Source of the DNA: Isoetes taiwanensis
Taxonomy: Eukaryota > Streptophyta > Lycopodiopsida > Isoetales > Isoetaceae
DNA: 64,000 nucleotides
Assembly: GCA_021234155.1 (NCBI GenBank)
Contig: JAJEKV010000031.1
Coordinates: 4,046,835 to 4,110,834, forward strand
Direction: 5' to 3'
Shown one piece after another: positions 19,370 to 30,455 of this stretch (its first letter is position 1; each line of letters opens with the position of its first letter). Below the pieces are notes generated by a model. That model was not told where the DNA came from, ran no database searches, and saw nothing but the letters and a program-made list of their open reading frames with translations. A program made the position numbers and the translations under genes.

Positions 19370-20763
19370 CCAGCACTCCATGTCTTATACTCATATGGGC
19401 CTCTATCTGAGTGGTGGTGTTGAAGGTATTCCTGGCAAAACCTTCAACCTCACTGGTGCAGAACCTCCAAGTTGCTCGAGTTAGGGATGCTTTCCCAAAA
19501 CAGGAAAAAAGTGACCTTGACAAAACTTATGCCAAGTGCTTTGAGGCTCGAATTCTAATGCAATTCCGATGCCAAAAGACACTCTGATATGCTTCAGTAT
19601 GCAAAAGTAGATACAAACAAATGAATAAAACTATCTCAAATCTGCATATCTGACCAAGTCAAAATAAATTCAATACCCCTGGCAGCAAGTTAAATTTTCC
19701 AAATGCAGTTGTATCCTTTTTCAGCTTTGACACTTGTCATCAACTCTGACAAGTCTACAGACCTGGCATATCTACTTTTTAGCTAGGAAAACATGCAATT
19801 ATGCCTTCGTTTTCACTACCAGTGTCACTTTTTTCACCAGAGAAAATCTCTTCGGAACTACCATCCTCTGCCTCATCCTCACTAGAGCTTTTCCTTGTGT
19901 CCTTCTCAACCTGTGCTCTATTCCTCTTTGCTTTCTTAGCAACATATTTTAGTTCATGCTTCTCCACATGGGAGCTCCAAGAACTCTTTTTGCTGCTCAG
20001 TGGCCATCCAACCTTGGATCTTTCTTCCGTTTCTTAAAGCCTCACGCGCCATCCTCCCATTGATGAAGTAATCATAGATTAAGCCTCCCATTGGGTACAA
20101 ATATATCAGATAGTATGCCAATTTCCTGCTAAATTTGCACTTATTGACTGGACCTCCCTTCACGCCAATCTCCTTATATTCTAACCCCTCTCGCAATCCT
20201 CCTAAGGCATGTTGGTTATAAGTGCAACGGTCCAGTGGTAATTGTCCAAACTTTCCTTTTCTGTGAAATGGAGTATAGGTTCTGGAAGCTTTTGGAAACC
20301 ACGCTTGTGTGCTTCATATACTGCATCTGCTACTTTATTTATGATGACATAAGTGATCATTGTTATGCCATAACTGACATAACTGTTCTTAGCAGGCATC
20401 CCATCTACCAGCACCCCATATACTCATATGGGCCTCTATCTGAGTGGTGGTGTTGAAGGTATTTCTGGCAAAACCTTCAACCTCACTGATGCAGAACCTC
20501 CAAGTTGCTTTAGGCAACCACTTTAAACCAAAAAATTGCAAGGAGAAAGCTCAAATATCGAGTTAGGGATGCTTTCCCAAAACAGGAAAAAAGTGACCTT
20601 GACTAAACTTATGCCAAGTGCTTTGAGGCATTTGAGGCTCGAATTCTAATGCAATTCTAATGCCTAAAGATACTCTGATATGCAAGGATTCAGTACGCAA
20701 AAGTCAGATACAAACCCCTGGCAGCAAGCTAAATTTTCCAAATGCAGTTGTATCCTTTTTCAG
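19370..20763 (-). pseudogene. array units B' (right part) and C
   Basis: Right of the split TRIM, 19370-19725 repeats the distal stretch of unit A (ATWRFCTSEVEGFARNTFNT). Unit C (19726-20763) repeats the acidic tract, the CKFSRKLAYYLIYLYPMGGL stretch, DAVYEAHKRGFQKLPEPILH and the distal stretch, with an empty TRIM site at about 20408. Small indels distinguish C, such as a short duplicated TTTGAGGC near 20625-20640. No intact gene. Confidence 0.4.
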
Positions 20764-20850
20764 TTTTGACACTTGTCATCAACTCTGACAAGTCTAGAAA
20801 CCTGACATATCTACTTTTTAGCCAAGAAGACATGCAATTATGCCTTAGAA

Positions 20851-21917
20851 AATCAACTTTGGTTATGATAGACTAGAGTGTTCAAGAACACAACAAGCAT
20901 ATTTTCACAAATGCAATTTTTGATAATTTTTTTTGAATCTTGACAAGTTGTATCTTCTCTGACACACCTGCAAGCAATGCACATCAGCGATTTTTAAACA
21001 AATCAATCCAAATATGCCCTGAGAATGGATTTTTTTTATCGAGAAATAGTAGTTAAATTTAAAAAACTTGAAGAAGACTATGTTTTTGATGTGTTTCTGA
21101 AGATGAACTTTGAATATTTTTTGGCTTTGAGATGTCAAATTTTGTACTAGTTGAACTTTGCTATCTATTCTTTATGTTCTTAACTTCTAAATGCAATATT
21201 GGCTCAGTTAGATGCTTGAAAATGCTGATGCACTCAAATCTTTCTTACCAAGCTCAGATTTTCTTTATCTTGAACATCGTACAGAGGTTTACAATACTTC
21301 CCAAGCTCTAAGGTCTTGGGCACGGGATCAATTTCTTCAGAATATGGCCAAACAGTCATGTAGGGGGTTGGAGGAAAGTTTTTCAACCATGGCACGATTC
21401 CCAAGAAATAGTATTTGAAGATCTAGATAAGACCAATTTGAATCCCATATAGCATATTTTTTATGCTCTGGATGGAAGAATCTTTTTTTGGGAAAATTGC
21501 ACTTTATTTTTTTTGGTAATATAACAGTTCAAATATGAATGGTGATATGGCACAAATGAGATGATAATGTGGCAAGTGAAATGGCAAATGCAGGCGATTC
21601 GACACCGTCGGATCGCCATTTTGGGAAGAGATGAGGCTATTTATATGTTTTTTGGGTTGTTTTCTCCCTTATCAGCATCTTCTCACAACATTTTCTTTGT
21701 CTTTGTTTCTCGCCGTATCCTTCATCCTCCTCATATCGACAAATCCTATTCATGATGATAGCTCTTGTTCATTTGATAGGTATAGTAGACCAGTCATAAT
21801 AAAAAGTATTTATATGCAATTCCATATGTCTTGAAATTGGGGTGGTTACCATTTGCACATTTCAATGATGGAATAATTTCAAATTAAAGAAATCGTGCTT
21901 CTATTCCAATAGAAATA
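20851..21917. other. no recognised feature
   Basis: AT-rich sequence with a short open stretch at 21212-21418 that I cannot relate to any family. No terminal repeats or coding signatures seen. Confidence 0.4.
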
Positions 21918-22650
21918 GAAATGGATTTGCCCATATTGTTTTAATATTTGCATCCACTCAACCAGCCTACTCCAAGTTTTGCTTCATTTCCTTTCCAGTA
22001 GCAACTCTGCCATGGATGTATTATAGAGGAGAAATATTTGCAATTTATCAAAATGATGTATGTGTAGCTATTTATCAACCCCCACCATATTAGAACCTTA
22101 TGCTGGCATCTTTTATGATTGGTATTCCCTTAACTAAATGGTAAATCCCTTCGTTGCTTATTTGCATTTCTATTAACTCAACTATAGATCTTTGCTTCTA
22201 TAATCTAGATATCTTGCTATTACGGCATTTCGTAATGTGAAGGTTTTGTAGTTCAAGCATGTAAAATGCCTTTAGTTAGACTTATTGAACAAAGGCAGAA
22301 ATGGGTGCGAGTACATTTTATGTGACATACATAGGTCCAGTGGATGTGATCCCTTTTCTCAAAATTGTGTGGACTGGGTCTGCCCATATTGTTTTACGAT
22401 TTGTCTCCACTCAGCCAACCTAGTCAAAGTTTTGCTTCATTTCCTTTGTACTAGCAACTCTGCCATGGATGTATTATAGGTGAGAAATATCAGCAATTTA
22501 TCTAAATATTGCATGTGTAGTTATTTATCAACCCCCACCATATTAGAATCTTATGCTTGTATTTTTAATGATTGAATTTCTCATAACTAAATGATAAATC
22601 CCTTTGTTGCTTATTTGCGTTTCTATTCATTCAAGCTATAGGGCTTTGTA
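21918..22650. repeat. direct repeat pair of ~270 bp
   Basis: 21918-22195 and 22375-22650 align over their whole length. Shared blocks include CAACTCTGCCATGGATGTAT, TATTTATCAACCCCCACCAT and AAATCCCTTYGTTGCTTATT. They are diverged, with many substitutions and small indels. Not LTR-like in their ends; probably an old local duplication. Confidence 0.8.
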
Positions 22651-23390
22651 TCTCAGTTTTCCCATTGATTGTGTTGTCATCAATAATATTCGTTTGGTTG
22701 TTATAAGAGAAGCAGGTGATTGATGCAGTTATTAATGGTGGTGGGTAATCTCAAGGTAATCCCATTAATGCATGTATGTTGCACTTGAAATCCTTCTATC
22801 TTACATTCTTATAAGGTAACATGGTATAATTATGCTCCCATCTACTTTTTGATCATAAACAAGCAGTTCTTAATTATTCCATTTTTTTGTGTTCTAACGT
22901 GCTTACGACGATGGCATATGGCAGCCCTGTACAAATCAAGAGCACTTTGCACAATGGCAATGGCTTTGCATGTGACTTTATGCAGTAATGTTTTCACAGC
23001 TAACACAACCATTAAGATCAATGAACTCTAAAACATCAATGCAGCTACACTACGAATCCTAGATATCTATCCAATTGATAATCATCTTGAATGCTGTGAG
23101 GTACTTATGGTCGACTTATACCTATTATGTGCCCCAACTTACGGCCAGCATTTCCATGGTATTTTATTAATAACTCGATTTACTGGATTACGAATAGTCA
23201 TGTATATTTTATAGTTTACGCTTTTAATCGTGTCATATTCTCATGTTCTTTATAATTTCACACACGTAAACGTCCACAGGGAGGAAATTTCTTGTTTTTT
23301 AGCCTTTTGTTCAAAACAAGAAACCAGCCCGGTTCGAAGCTCAGGCGCCGCCAATGCTCTGCCAAGAAACCTCCAGAAGGTTTTTTATGA
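22651..23390. other. no recognised feature
   Basis: AT-rich intergenic or intronic sequence with only short open stretches that are not family-like. Confidence 0.4.
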
Positions 23391-23394
23391 AAGA

Positions 23395-23615
23395 CATAGC
23401 TGGAAGCTCTGAAGCCACAGCCACAGCCACAGCCATACTTTGTTGAAAGCCACAGCCAGAAGACATAGCCATAGCCTGAAGCTCTGAAAGCCTTAGCCGG
23501 AAGCTCTAAAGCCGGATTTTCATCTGATCCGACGCCCAGAAGCTCTGAAAGCCGGATTTTCAATCCATTCAGAAGCCGGAAGCCTTAAGCCTGAAGCCGG
23601 AAGCCTTATGTCTGG
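23395..23615. repeat. degenerate short tandem repeats (GAAGCTCTGAAAGCC / GAAGCCGGAAGCC)
   Basis: Words GAAGCTCTGAA, AGCCACAGCC, AGCCGGATTTTCA and AAGCCGGAAGCCTTA recur in irregular order over 220 bp. This is a simple array built from roughly 12-24 bp units. Similar words also precede and follow it at low density. Confidence 0.7.
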
Positions 23616-23726
23616 GCAGGTCTAGTGATTTGGAGCAGGAAAGAACCGCCGTAGAACAATTTTTTTTTTGCCTAGCAAAATTTCTCCCCGTGGACCGATC
23701 ACCGGGCGCAATGGCATTGAATCTCG

Positions 23727-23790
23727 GTTTCTCGAAATAAACCCCTCGGGCGCCGCCGCCACCGGCGGCGCCGGGGTTTATTTCAGAAAC
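23727..23790. repeat. GC-rich hairpin (64 nt)
   Basis: GTTTCTCGAAATAAACCCC pairs with GGGGTTTATTTCAGAAAC, and GGCGCCGCCG pairs with CGGCGGCGCC, leaving a very short loop. Only one or two mismatches occur over arms of about 30 nt. It is strongly folding and could be the tip of a fold-back element or a small-RNA precursor. Confidence 0.85.
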
Positions 23791-23799
23791 CCTCCCCAT

Positions 23800-25380
23800 T
23801 ATGGTTCCTCCATCGTAATTTTTCATCACCTCCCCACACTTAAAATTATCGGGAGGATTTTCTTTAGGTAATTTTTGGGCTCCCCTCTTTGGGGGCAATC
23901 TAGCAGCGCCGCCAACAAAGTTTTTCTGTTCTGCGATTTGGAGCAGCCCTCAATAGAGTAGTTTCTCTATTCTATAATACGATTTGGGGCAGCGATGGCG
24001 GGCTCGCCCTATTGCACTGTTTCTTGTGCCCTCAGAAGAATTGCCAACAGAGTGAGGAGCGATGGCACAACAGAGTGTTTCGTCTGTTCTATTGTGAGAT
24101 TTGGGAAACGCTTTTGGCCAACAGGTGTAGCAGCAATTTGGACAAGGGTTTCTCAAATATATTTGATAGGTAGAAACAGCTCTGCATAAGGAGCTTCTTA
24201 GATGCCATAGCCATAGGATCTTCGAGTTTTCTAGATGCCATAACCACAGGAAACCCTTTCCATTTTCTTTTCATAAGAAAAACACAGATTTAGCCATAGA
24301 AAATCTTTTCGGTTGCATTTTTCACAAGAAAAACACAGATTTGCAGAGGCTTTAATGGATTTTCAGGTTGCAGCGATGGATTTGCAAGGATTTGAGGTTA
24401 TCAGGAGGTGATGAAGGCCACGTATGACAACCTACGCCAGCAGAAGGTTTCTGGTTCGTGGTGTTCTATGCCATGGCCGAAAACAGGTTTGTTATTTTCT
24501 AAACTGGTTGAGAATGAAAACTGGGAGTCATGGTCTTGATGTGGAACGTGAAGGGGGAACGCATTCTTGCCAGCCCCCTAACCTCAAAATCGAGGAGTGC
24601 TGTTGAGGCACGGCTCGATTCTGCAGGTCAAGGAGCTGGCAAGAATTTTTGACCCCTTCACGTTTCCACTACATCAAGGTAACTCAAGCTTCATGACCAA
24701 ATTCTACAGGTTTTTTGGGGGCCACTTGTTATTCTGGATTAGAATGATAGAAGAGACTGCTCGAACACACGCCCTATTACCTTGACGCGGAATACATGGT
24801 CTTAAACTGCTTTTGTATCTTGTTATGGTGTGAAGCAGCTCGGATCAAAAACTATTATCAAAAGAGATGGGAATGCTCTAAACAAGGTAACTCATTGTAC
24901 TCACTATGTGTAATATAGAAAATGGATGAAGAAGCGTCCTTAAACTCTGTGAGTTCAAGGACATAGATGGCTTTGGTGTTGCAACACCACAGATTTAAGC
25001 ATATTCTATTTAACAAAAATATTTTAAGCAGTGGTATTTTTGAGACTTTTAAAGACAAATATCGTTGTGTGAAAGTTGAGAGTATTCTTCTAAGAAACAA
25101 TTATGCCTACAAATAGTAGATATGACTACTGTGATCTTATCTTATAGAAACAAATCTAAAAATAGGCAAAACTGGATTGCTAGTGATTGTGCCCATTCTA
25201 TATTGCTGGGTGAAGCTACATATTGTCGATTGTTATAGTTGGTGACTTATTTGCTCGCGTATTGTTTATGGCTAGACATCAGATTGGAATTGGAAAAAAA
25301 GGCCAGCAAACTGCAGCAAGCAAGTAGTGGGTGAAGCGGATCTCCATCTTTCGAAAGCCGCCCCCTTCAGAATAAGCAGC
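23800..25380. other. no recognised gene
   Basis: Mixed-composition non-coding DNA. Pieces resemble the repeat words of 23395-23615 (e.g. AGCCATAGGA and GATGCCATA repeats near 24200-24250). No open frame has family-like content. Confidence 0.35.
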
Positions 25381-25382
25381 TA

Positions 25383-25938
25383 TGCCATTGATCCGAGCTA
25401 TCGGATCAGTATTCTCGAATGGGCGAGCATGCATCTCTCCCATACATGCATGCATTCCAAGCATTTTCAGGGGCTCTAGTTTGTTTGGGGATCGCTATTT
25501 CTTGCAGATTCTTCATCGACTTGTCATCGGCGTTTTCTCCTCTCTCAACAGTTCCTTTGACTCTCTTTCTTTGATACCAGGCAGGCTTCTCCCTGCTTGG
25601 TTTTCCAGTTGGGCGTCTCTTTCCATGTTGTGACATGTTCTTCCCCGATTTTGTCCCTTTTTTGGCCATCCTTCAACCTTCGACCTCAATCCCATTTTGA
25701 TAAGGAAGTTCACTTTTTGTCGGGAGCCTTTGTCTGTTTTCATGTGAGCCCTTATTCAAGAATGCCATCAATCCAAGCCATCGGATCAGTATTCTCGAAT
25801 GGACGAGCATGTATCTCTCCCATGCATGCATGCATTTTCTGAGGCTCTGGTTTGTTTGGGGATCACTATCTCCTTTGCAGGTTCTTCATCGAGTTCTCAT
25901 CGGCATTTTCTTCTCTCTCAGCAGTTCCCTTGACTCCC
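25383..25938. repeat. direct repeat pair of ~180 bp
   Basis: 25383-25566 and 25763-25938 share TCGGATCAGTATTCTCGAAT, CTCTCCCATRCATGCATGCA and GTTTGTTTGGGGATC, followed by TTCTTCATCG and AACAGTTCC / AGCAGTTCC. The unit does not look coding. The spacer is about 200 bp. Confidence 0.85.
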
Positions 25939-26125
25939 ACTCGCCCTCCGCGTAACCAGCCCCTCGCTTTTCGAGGTTTTTTCTCTATTGGTTTTTTTGT
26001 TGGTGATGTGCAGGTCCAGGGGTGATGTGCGACTTCGGTATTCTCTGTGGAGCGTGGGTTTTTTTTTTTTAGGAACGTTTAGCAGCCTTGCATTGTCCAA
26101 GCCCCTTGCCGAGATTTTATCGCTA

Positions 26126-26190
26126 GGGTTTTTCCTCGAAAACCTGAAAGGGCGGGGTTTTTTAATCCCGACGAAAAGCTCTCGGTAGAT
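26126..26190 (+). repeat. copy of the non-LTR 3' hairpin motif
   Basis: AGGGTTTTTCCTCGAAAACC and GGCGGGGTTTTTTAATCCC match the 3'-region hairpin of the truncated non-LTR element at about 1970-2010 and of 47878-47925. Downstream sequence differs and no microsatellite tail follows, so this is a related but distinct element end. Confidence 0.6.
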
Positions 26191-26570
26191 ACGCTAGCCA
26201 ACATCTGTACCGCACAATTTTATTTGGGGTCCAGGTGTTACAACTGGATATTCCCTATGTTTTTTTTAGCCTGTGATGTGCAACCATCCACTCTATACCA
26301 TTGTAGAAAACTACTGAGATGAATGAAAAGTCTAGCTAGGGAGCCTTTGCCTGTTTTCATGCGAGCCCTTATTCGAGTATGGCTAATTTTGGAAGATCCC
26401 TCTTTTTTTAGCAGGCTTGCCTAAAAATCTTTCTCAATAATAGGTTCAAAGACCCATTAATCAGAGATACTTGGGAATTTCTTTTCCAAGCCTGCTCTAC
26501 CCCCCCTTTTTTTTTTCTAGTGTTGGATATTAGCGTGAGGTCCATAACCGCCTCATACTATATTTTTTTT

Positions 26571-26737
26571 CTGGGAATTTTGTTTTTTTTTTTAACTATA
26601 TTTTTTTTGGGTGTGTTATGGATGTTGCCAGTTCTTTTTGCTTTTTTTTTAATCTTTTTTTCCAAACAAAAAAAAAAAATAACATCTCCCATAACACGCC
26701 CAAATAAAGGAGCAATGAGCTTTAAAAAATTGCCAAG
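26571..26737. mobile_element. small fold-back/MITE-like element (~167 bp)
   Basis: CTGGGAATTTTG near 26571 pairs with AAAAATTGCCAAG near 26725-26737, and TTTGGGTGTGTTATGG pairs with CCATAACACGCCCAAA further in. The interior is T-rich then A-rich. No clear target duplication was seen. Confidence 0.55.
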
Positions 26738-27355
26738 GAGGATTATCTTTCCCTTTTTTTTTTAACAATATGACTCTTGCATTTATGTTTCAGGCTTGTT
26801 TGCCCCAAACGAGTTCATACATGATAAGCTTTATTTGAGTCTATGATGTATAATGTTGATTTTCTAGTTCTCATGAAGCCCATAACCATCCACTGGCATA
26901 ACTTTAGGTGCTTATTTGATGGCTGTTGTAATAATAACATTAATAATTTATCGAACTAGTTTGACTTGCTATTGACTGCAACAAGGAAAATGAACAGTGT
27001 TTCAAATTCATACAAGCCTCTATTGATAAATAAATGGGGATCTATTATCAATAATAAAAGAAAAAATGAGAGCAAGAAAAGCAAAAAAATTGAGAGTAAG
27101 AAACGCAGGACTCAAAGCAGTTGTTATAATCACTAGATTTCAAGAGCTTCTAGTGTAAATATATGATCCTCAAAATGGAAACATGCCATTGATAGACAAA
27201 TAGAGACAAGGTTATTTCTAGCACAGGTCGAGAAATTGATATACAAAACAATGTAAAATTGACACTATCATCTAATCAGATTCCCTATAGATGCATTTGC
27301 AGCATAATCCTACATAAACGCCATCATTAGAATCGTGATGTCAAGCAATAGATTG

Positions 27356-27775
27356 GATTTTGTATAGGGGTAACCGATTTGGGACCCCTTTCTGTTCTTG
27401 GCAGGGCAATTTCGCGACCGGCGGCAGCCGGGAGCGAAATTCCCTGCCAAGAACAGAAAGGGGGACCAGATCGGTTACCCCTACAATATCATAATCGGGG
27501 AGCTGAATGATCTTAGTATTTTTGTCTGATCTCTAACCTGCGCAGCCGGTGATGCAGAATCGAAGAATTCAATTGCAATTCCGTGTTCTTGGCTGAGTCG
27601 ACGTGGGCGCATCAGAATGCACCACCGGAATAGAATGCGACCCGATTATGATATTGTATAGGAAATGGAGGTTGGATATCCCGGTTTTGTGGGGTCTCAC
27701 GACCAACATTACCTAGGGGCATGTCACCTGCAAAACTGCGAATGGAGGACCAACCTCCATTCCCCTACAAAATAG
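27356..27775. mobile_element. compound fold-back element with nested inverted repeats
   Basis: The outer ends are TTTTGTATAGGGG (27358) and CCCCTACAAAATA (27761). The first fold-back is 27364-27482: arms of about 50 nt, including CCCCTTTCTGTTCTTGGCAG against CTGCCAAGAACAGAAAGGGG, with few mismatches. A second inverted pair is CCTACAATATCATAATCGGG (27479) against CCCGATTATGATATTGTA (27641). A third is AATGGAGGTTGG against CCAACCTCCATT (27664-27765). The target duplication is unresolved. The structure suggests a nested or serially expanded fold-back family. Confidence 0.8.
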
Positions 27776-29788
27776 GTAATGGAGAGTCACCCAAGATCCT
27801 GAGTAGAGATTTTGAAGTAGAGTCCAATAAGAACAAAGAGATTTGGAGATTCAACAAGATTTTTGAGTTTGAGGGATTTTTAAATAGAGTTTTGGTAGAG
27901 ACTTTTCTAAGCAATTTTTCAGCAGAGTTGCTACCCTCCACCTGCTATCTTCCATGTTCAAGATAAGATAATCTTTGTGAAGGACTGGAATATTAAGAAC
28001 AAATGTTTTAGCTACCTTCAAAGGCCCTAAGGCAAAGCGAGCTTGCAAATCTGTGAAGCCAGGATCCTGATCGGTCTTCTTAGTGTTTCTTTATTCGGAT
28101 CTGCAAAATTCGGCTCCTACTCAGACGAATCTTGGTGAAAACTCCACGCTTTTGCTCCGACAAAAACATTGTATGCTCTGATGCCTTTTATGCCAAACCA
28201 AACCAAACATGACCATTTCAACATCCCATCTGCCGCCCATCTATTTTTAAAAGGTCAATGCGAAGAATTATAGGGCCTTAAAACACATAAAAATAACTTA
28301 TTTGTGGCATTGTAAATCAATGTTGGATCTTCATTTTCTTAAACCTACGGATATGAAAATTAGATAGGCCATAAAAATGGCAAAGAGATGGCATCGGACA
28401 CTGTATGAGGCGTCGTTTGAAAAAGCAAAGCTTATCTTCATTATTCAATCCTCTCACATTTAGGTTTCTTTAATCCGGCTCTGTAAATTTGTTTGAAAAA
28501 GCAAAGCTTATCTTCGTTATTCAATCCTCTCACATTTAGGTTTCTTTGATTTGGCTCTTGGTTTAAATTTATATTCTTCCTTTGCTTCTTCCTGTGGCTG
28601 TCGCAGATTGGACCGGTCCACTTGTGATGCGTTTCTTACTTTTTGGGCGCATGCAATTTTTGTCAAAAAAGTAATTAGAGTAGCAAGATGTACACAGCAA
28701 GGCAGTACAACATTGGATGCATTCAACGATATATTAAAAATAAATAAAAGACGTGATCATTTAGCAGAAAAAGGATAAATACAATGACCCTAAGGAACTA
28801 AGAAGGGCAAGGCATGGCTGAGACTCATATTTAATTCCCGAGGGATGCAATGTGGAGCACAAGGAAAAGTTGCACTAGATTAAAGATTATGGAGCAACAG
28901 GAAAAGTTTGCACTAGATTGAAGGATGCATCTAGGGAAGCATGGTAACTTAAGAAGACCACAATCACAGATCGTCCAGGCAAGTAGACATAAAGGTGATT
29001 AGTGTGATCAATTGGGTCTTCGCCTGGTCTTCAAAGGAAATGTTCTACTAAGTACAAGATTTCAAATCCTTCGAGGGAACTTCTGAGAACTTGAAACATA
29101 TGAAGGCTCGTGTTAGCAGATTTCTCAATGGGTGGATCATGACACGACTAGAGCCTTGATACATATATTAAACGGCCAAAAAGATTGCATAAGCTAGAAG
29201 GCATAACAAATTGAAAAAACAAAACACCTTAACATCGCCAGATAGGTTAATTGGTAAGTTGAATCACCCATTGATTTCAGAATTATGATATACGTCGTGC
29301 CTTTTTAATGTCCCAAGAAATGCCTCTCTTCATCATGTAGATTGCCTAACCATGGAAGAACAATGGGGAAAAGATCATTACCCTGAGAATCATGACTTAG
29401 ACTTTTAGCATTGATCTGTTGGCAGAAACTATCACGAGTCTTGTCCATGCAACCTCAGAATTTTTGAAGTACCAGCACAAACATCAGAGGCCAAAATGAT
29501 GCTCAACTATTTGATTCTATGTCATGTGGCTGAACATGAGCAAGGACTCCAGGTAATTTGCTCTTTAATCATTATCATGTTAAAATCAGTTCAGATATTC
29601 ATGTGCTTTGGCTCAAAACCAAGCTTGCATTTTTGTACAGTCTGCACAATCATACCATGCCAGGCATACAGGTCTCAGCCAATGCTCGAGATACTTTGCT
29701 TATTCTTCCTTCATCGAAGGACAGAATTGGCCAAACCAATTTGGTCCCATCTAATTATTCCTATGCATAACATGTCTTGGGATGTGAC
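27776..29788. other. no recognised gene
   Basis: Non-coding. A ~60-bp direct repeat (GAAAAAGCAAAGCTTATCTTC with CTCTCACATTTAGGTTTCTT) occurs at about 28418-28480 and 28493-28550. Short open stretches are not family-like. Confidence 0.4.
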
Positions 29789-29955
29789 CAATGAGAACAC
29801 TAGCAAGACGTCAATAAATCCGGAGGAAAACAATGGGACCTGCTTGATCATCAGCATATGCCACACTTGTCCAATGAGAGTATTAGTAAGATGTCAGAAA
29901 AAGGCAGAGGAAAAGATGTGGACCTGCTTGATCATCAGCATATGCCATACTTGTC
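29789..29955. repeat. tandem duplication, ~83-bp unit
   Basis: Two adjacent units each contain CCTGCTTGATCATCAGCATA and ACTTGTCC, with diverged starts CCAATGAGAACACTAGCAAG and CCAATGAGAGTATTAGTAAG. Confidence 0.8.
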
Positions 29956-30182
29956 CCTTGATAATTTAGTATTACTTGCAGGATGTTACTAGTACATAAA
30001 ATTACCAACTCTAAGACATACATACCATTCCTGATGGCCTATTTATTGCTTCTTTGATTGTAAATTCTCAAATACATCATCCATCACCTCCTGACATGGC
30101 TCAGGAAATATCTACGTGCAGAATTTGGAAAAATCAAACAATTCTGCTCGTAGGATCACTATCGCGTATAATGTAGGAATGT

Positions 30183-30455
30183 CTAGAAAACAATACGAAA
30201 CTTCGGGGCTGCAGCACCCCAAGATGGAACAACTTCCCAGCGGCAAGGTTCTAACTCATCTGAAACTGGGCAGTAGCCTGCTAATGCAATGGGTTCCTCA
30301 TTTGTTCCTATTCCAAATTCAAAGCAACTAGTTTCACTAGCAAATTTTGAGCTTCCACCTTCCTTCCCTTCCTTGGTTACTGCAGGTGCCTTTGCTGAAG
30401 CCGTTTCTTGCTGCTTCTCAGGCTGTGATTTGCTTTTTCTTCCAAAAAGGCCCAT
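30183..30455 (-). CDS. small conserved-looking plant protein (90 aa)
   Basis: This complete ORF starts MGLFGRKSKSQPEKQQETA and ends DAPKFRIVF-like (GAAAPKFRIVF, stop). A basic, low-complexity N-terminus precedes a compact C-terminal segment, YCPVSDELEPCRWEVVPSWG, whose composition (two Cys, two Trp, Pro) and position at the very C-terminus look like a real conserved domain. From memory it resembles small uncharacterised plant proteins ending in a CPVS-ELEPCRWE...FRVVF pattern; this cannot be verified here. There are no neighbours in operon-like arrangement and no intron is needed. It could also be the last exon of a larger gene or a processed copy. The role is unknown. Confidence 0.5.
   Translation of the reverse strand: MGLFGRKSKSQPEKQQETASAKAPAVTKEGKEGGSSKFASETSCFEFGIGTNEEPIALAGYCPVSDELEPCRWEVVPSWGAAAPKFRIVF

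Larger units (their letters stand above)
14561..20850. repeat. tandem segmental array, ~3.5 copies of a ~1.1 kb exon-bearing unit
   Basis: Four blocks share long near-identical sequence in the same orientation. A is about 14561-15869, B 15870-16953, B' about 16954-19725 (it starts inside the unit at ACTTATGATCACATAAGTG) and C 19726-20763, with a short start of a further unit to about 20850. A landmark, TTTGACACTTGTCATCAACT, recurs at 15869, 19726 and 20764. A and B' contain the TRIM; B and C have the empty site. This filled/empty alternation suggests duplication of an A+B pair. Confidence 0.9.

Noticed and set aside
26520-26765. 81-codon Phe/Ile-rich ORF
   Set aside because: It is produced by T-runs of a small inverted-repeat element.
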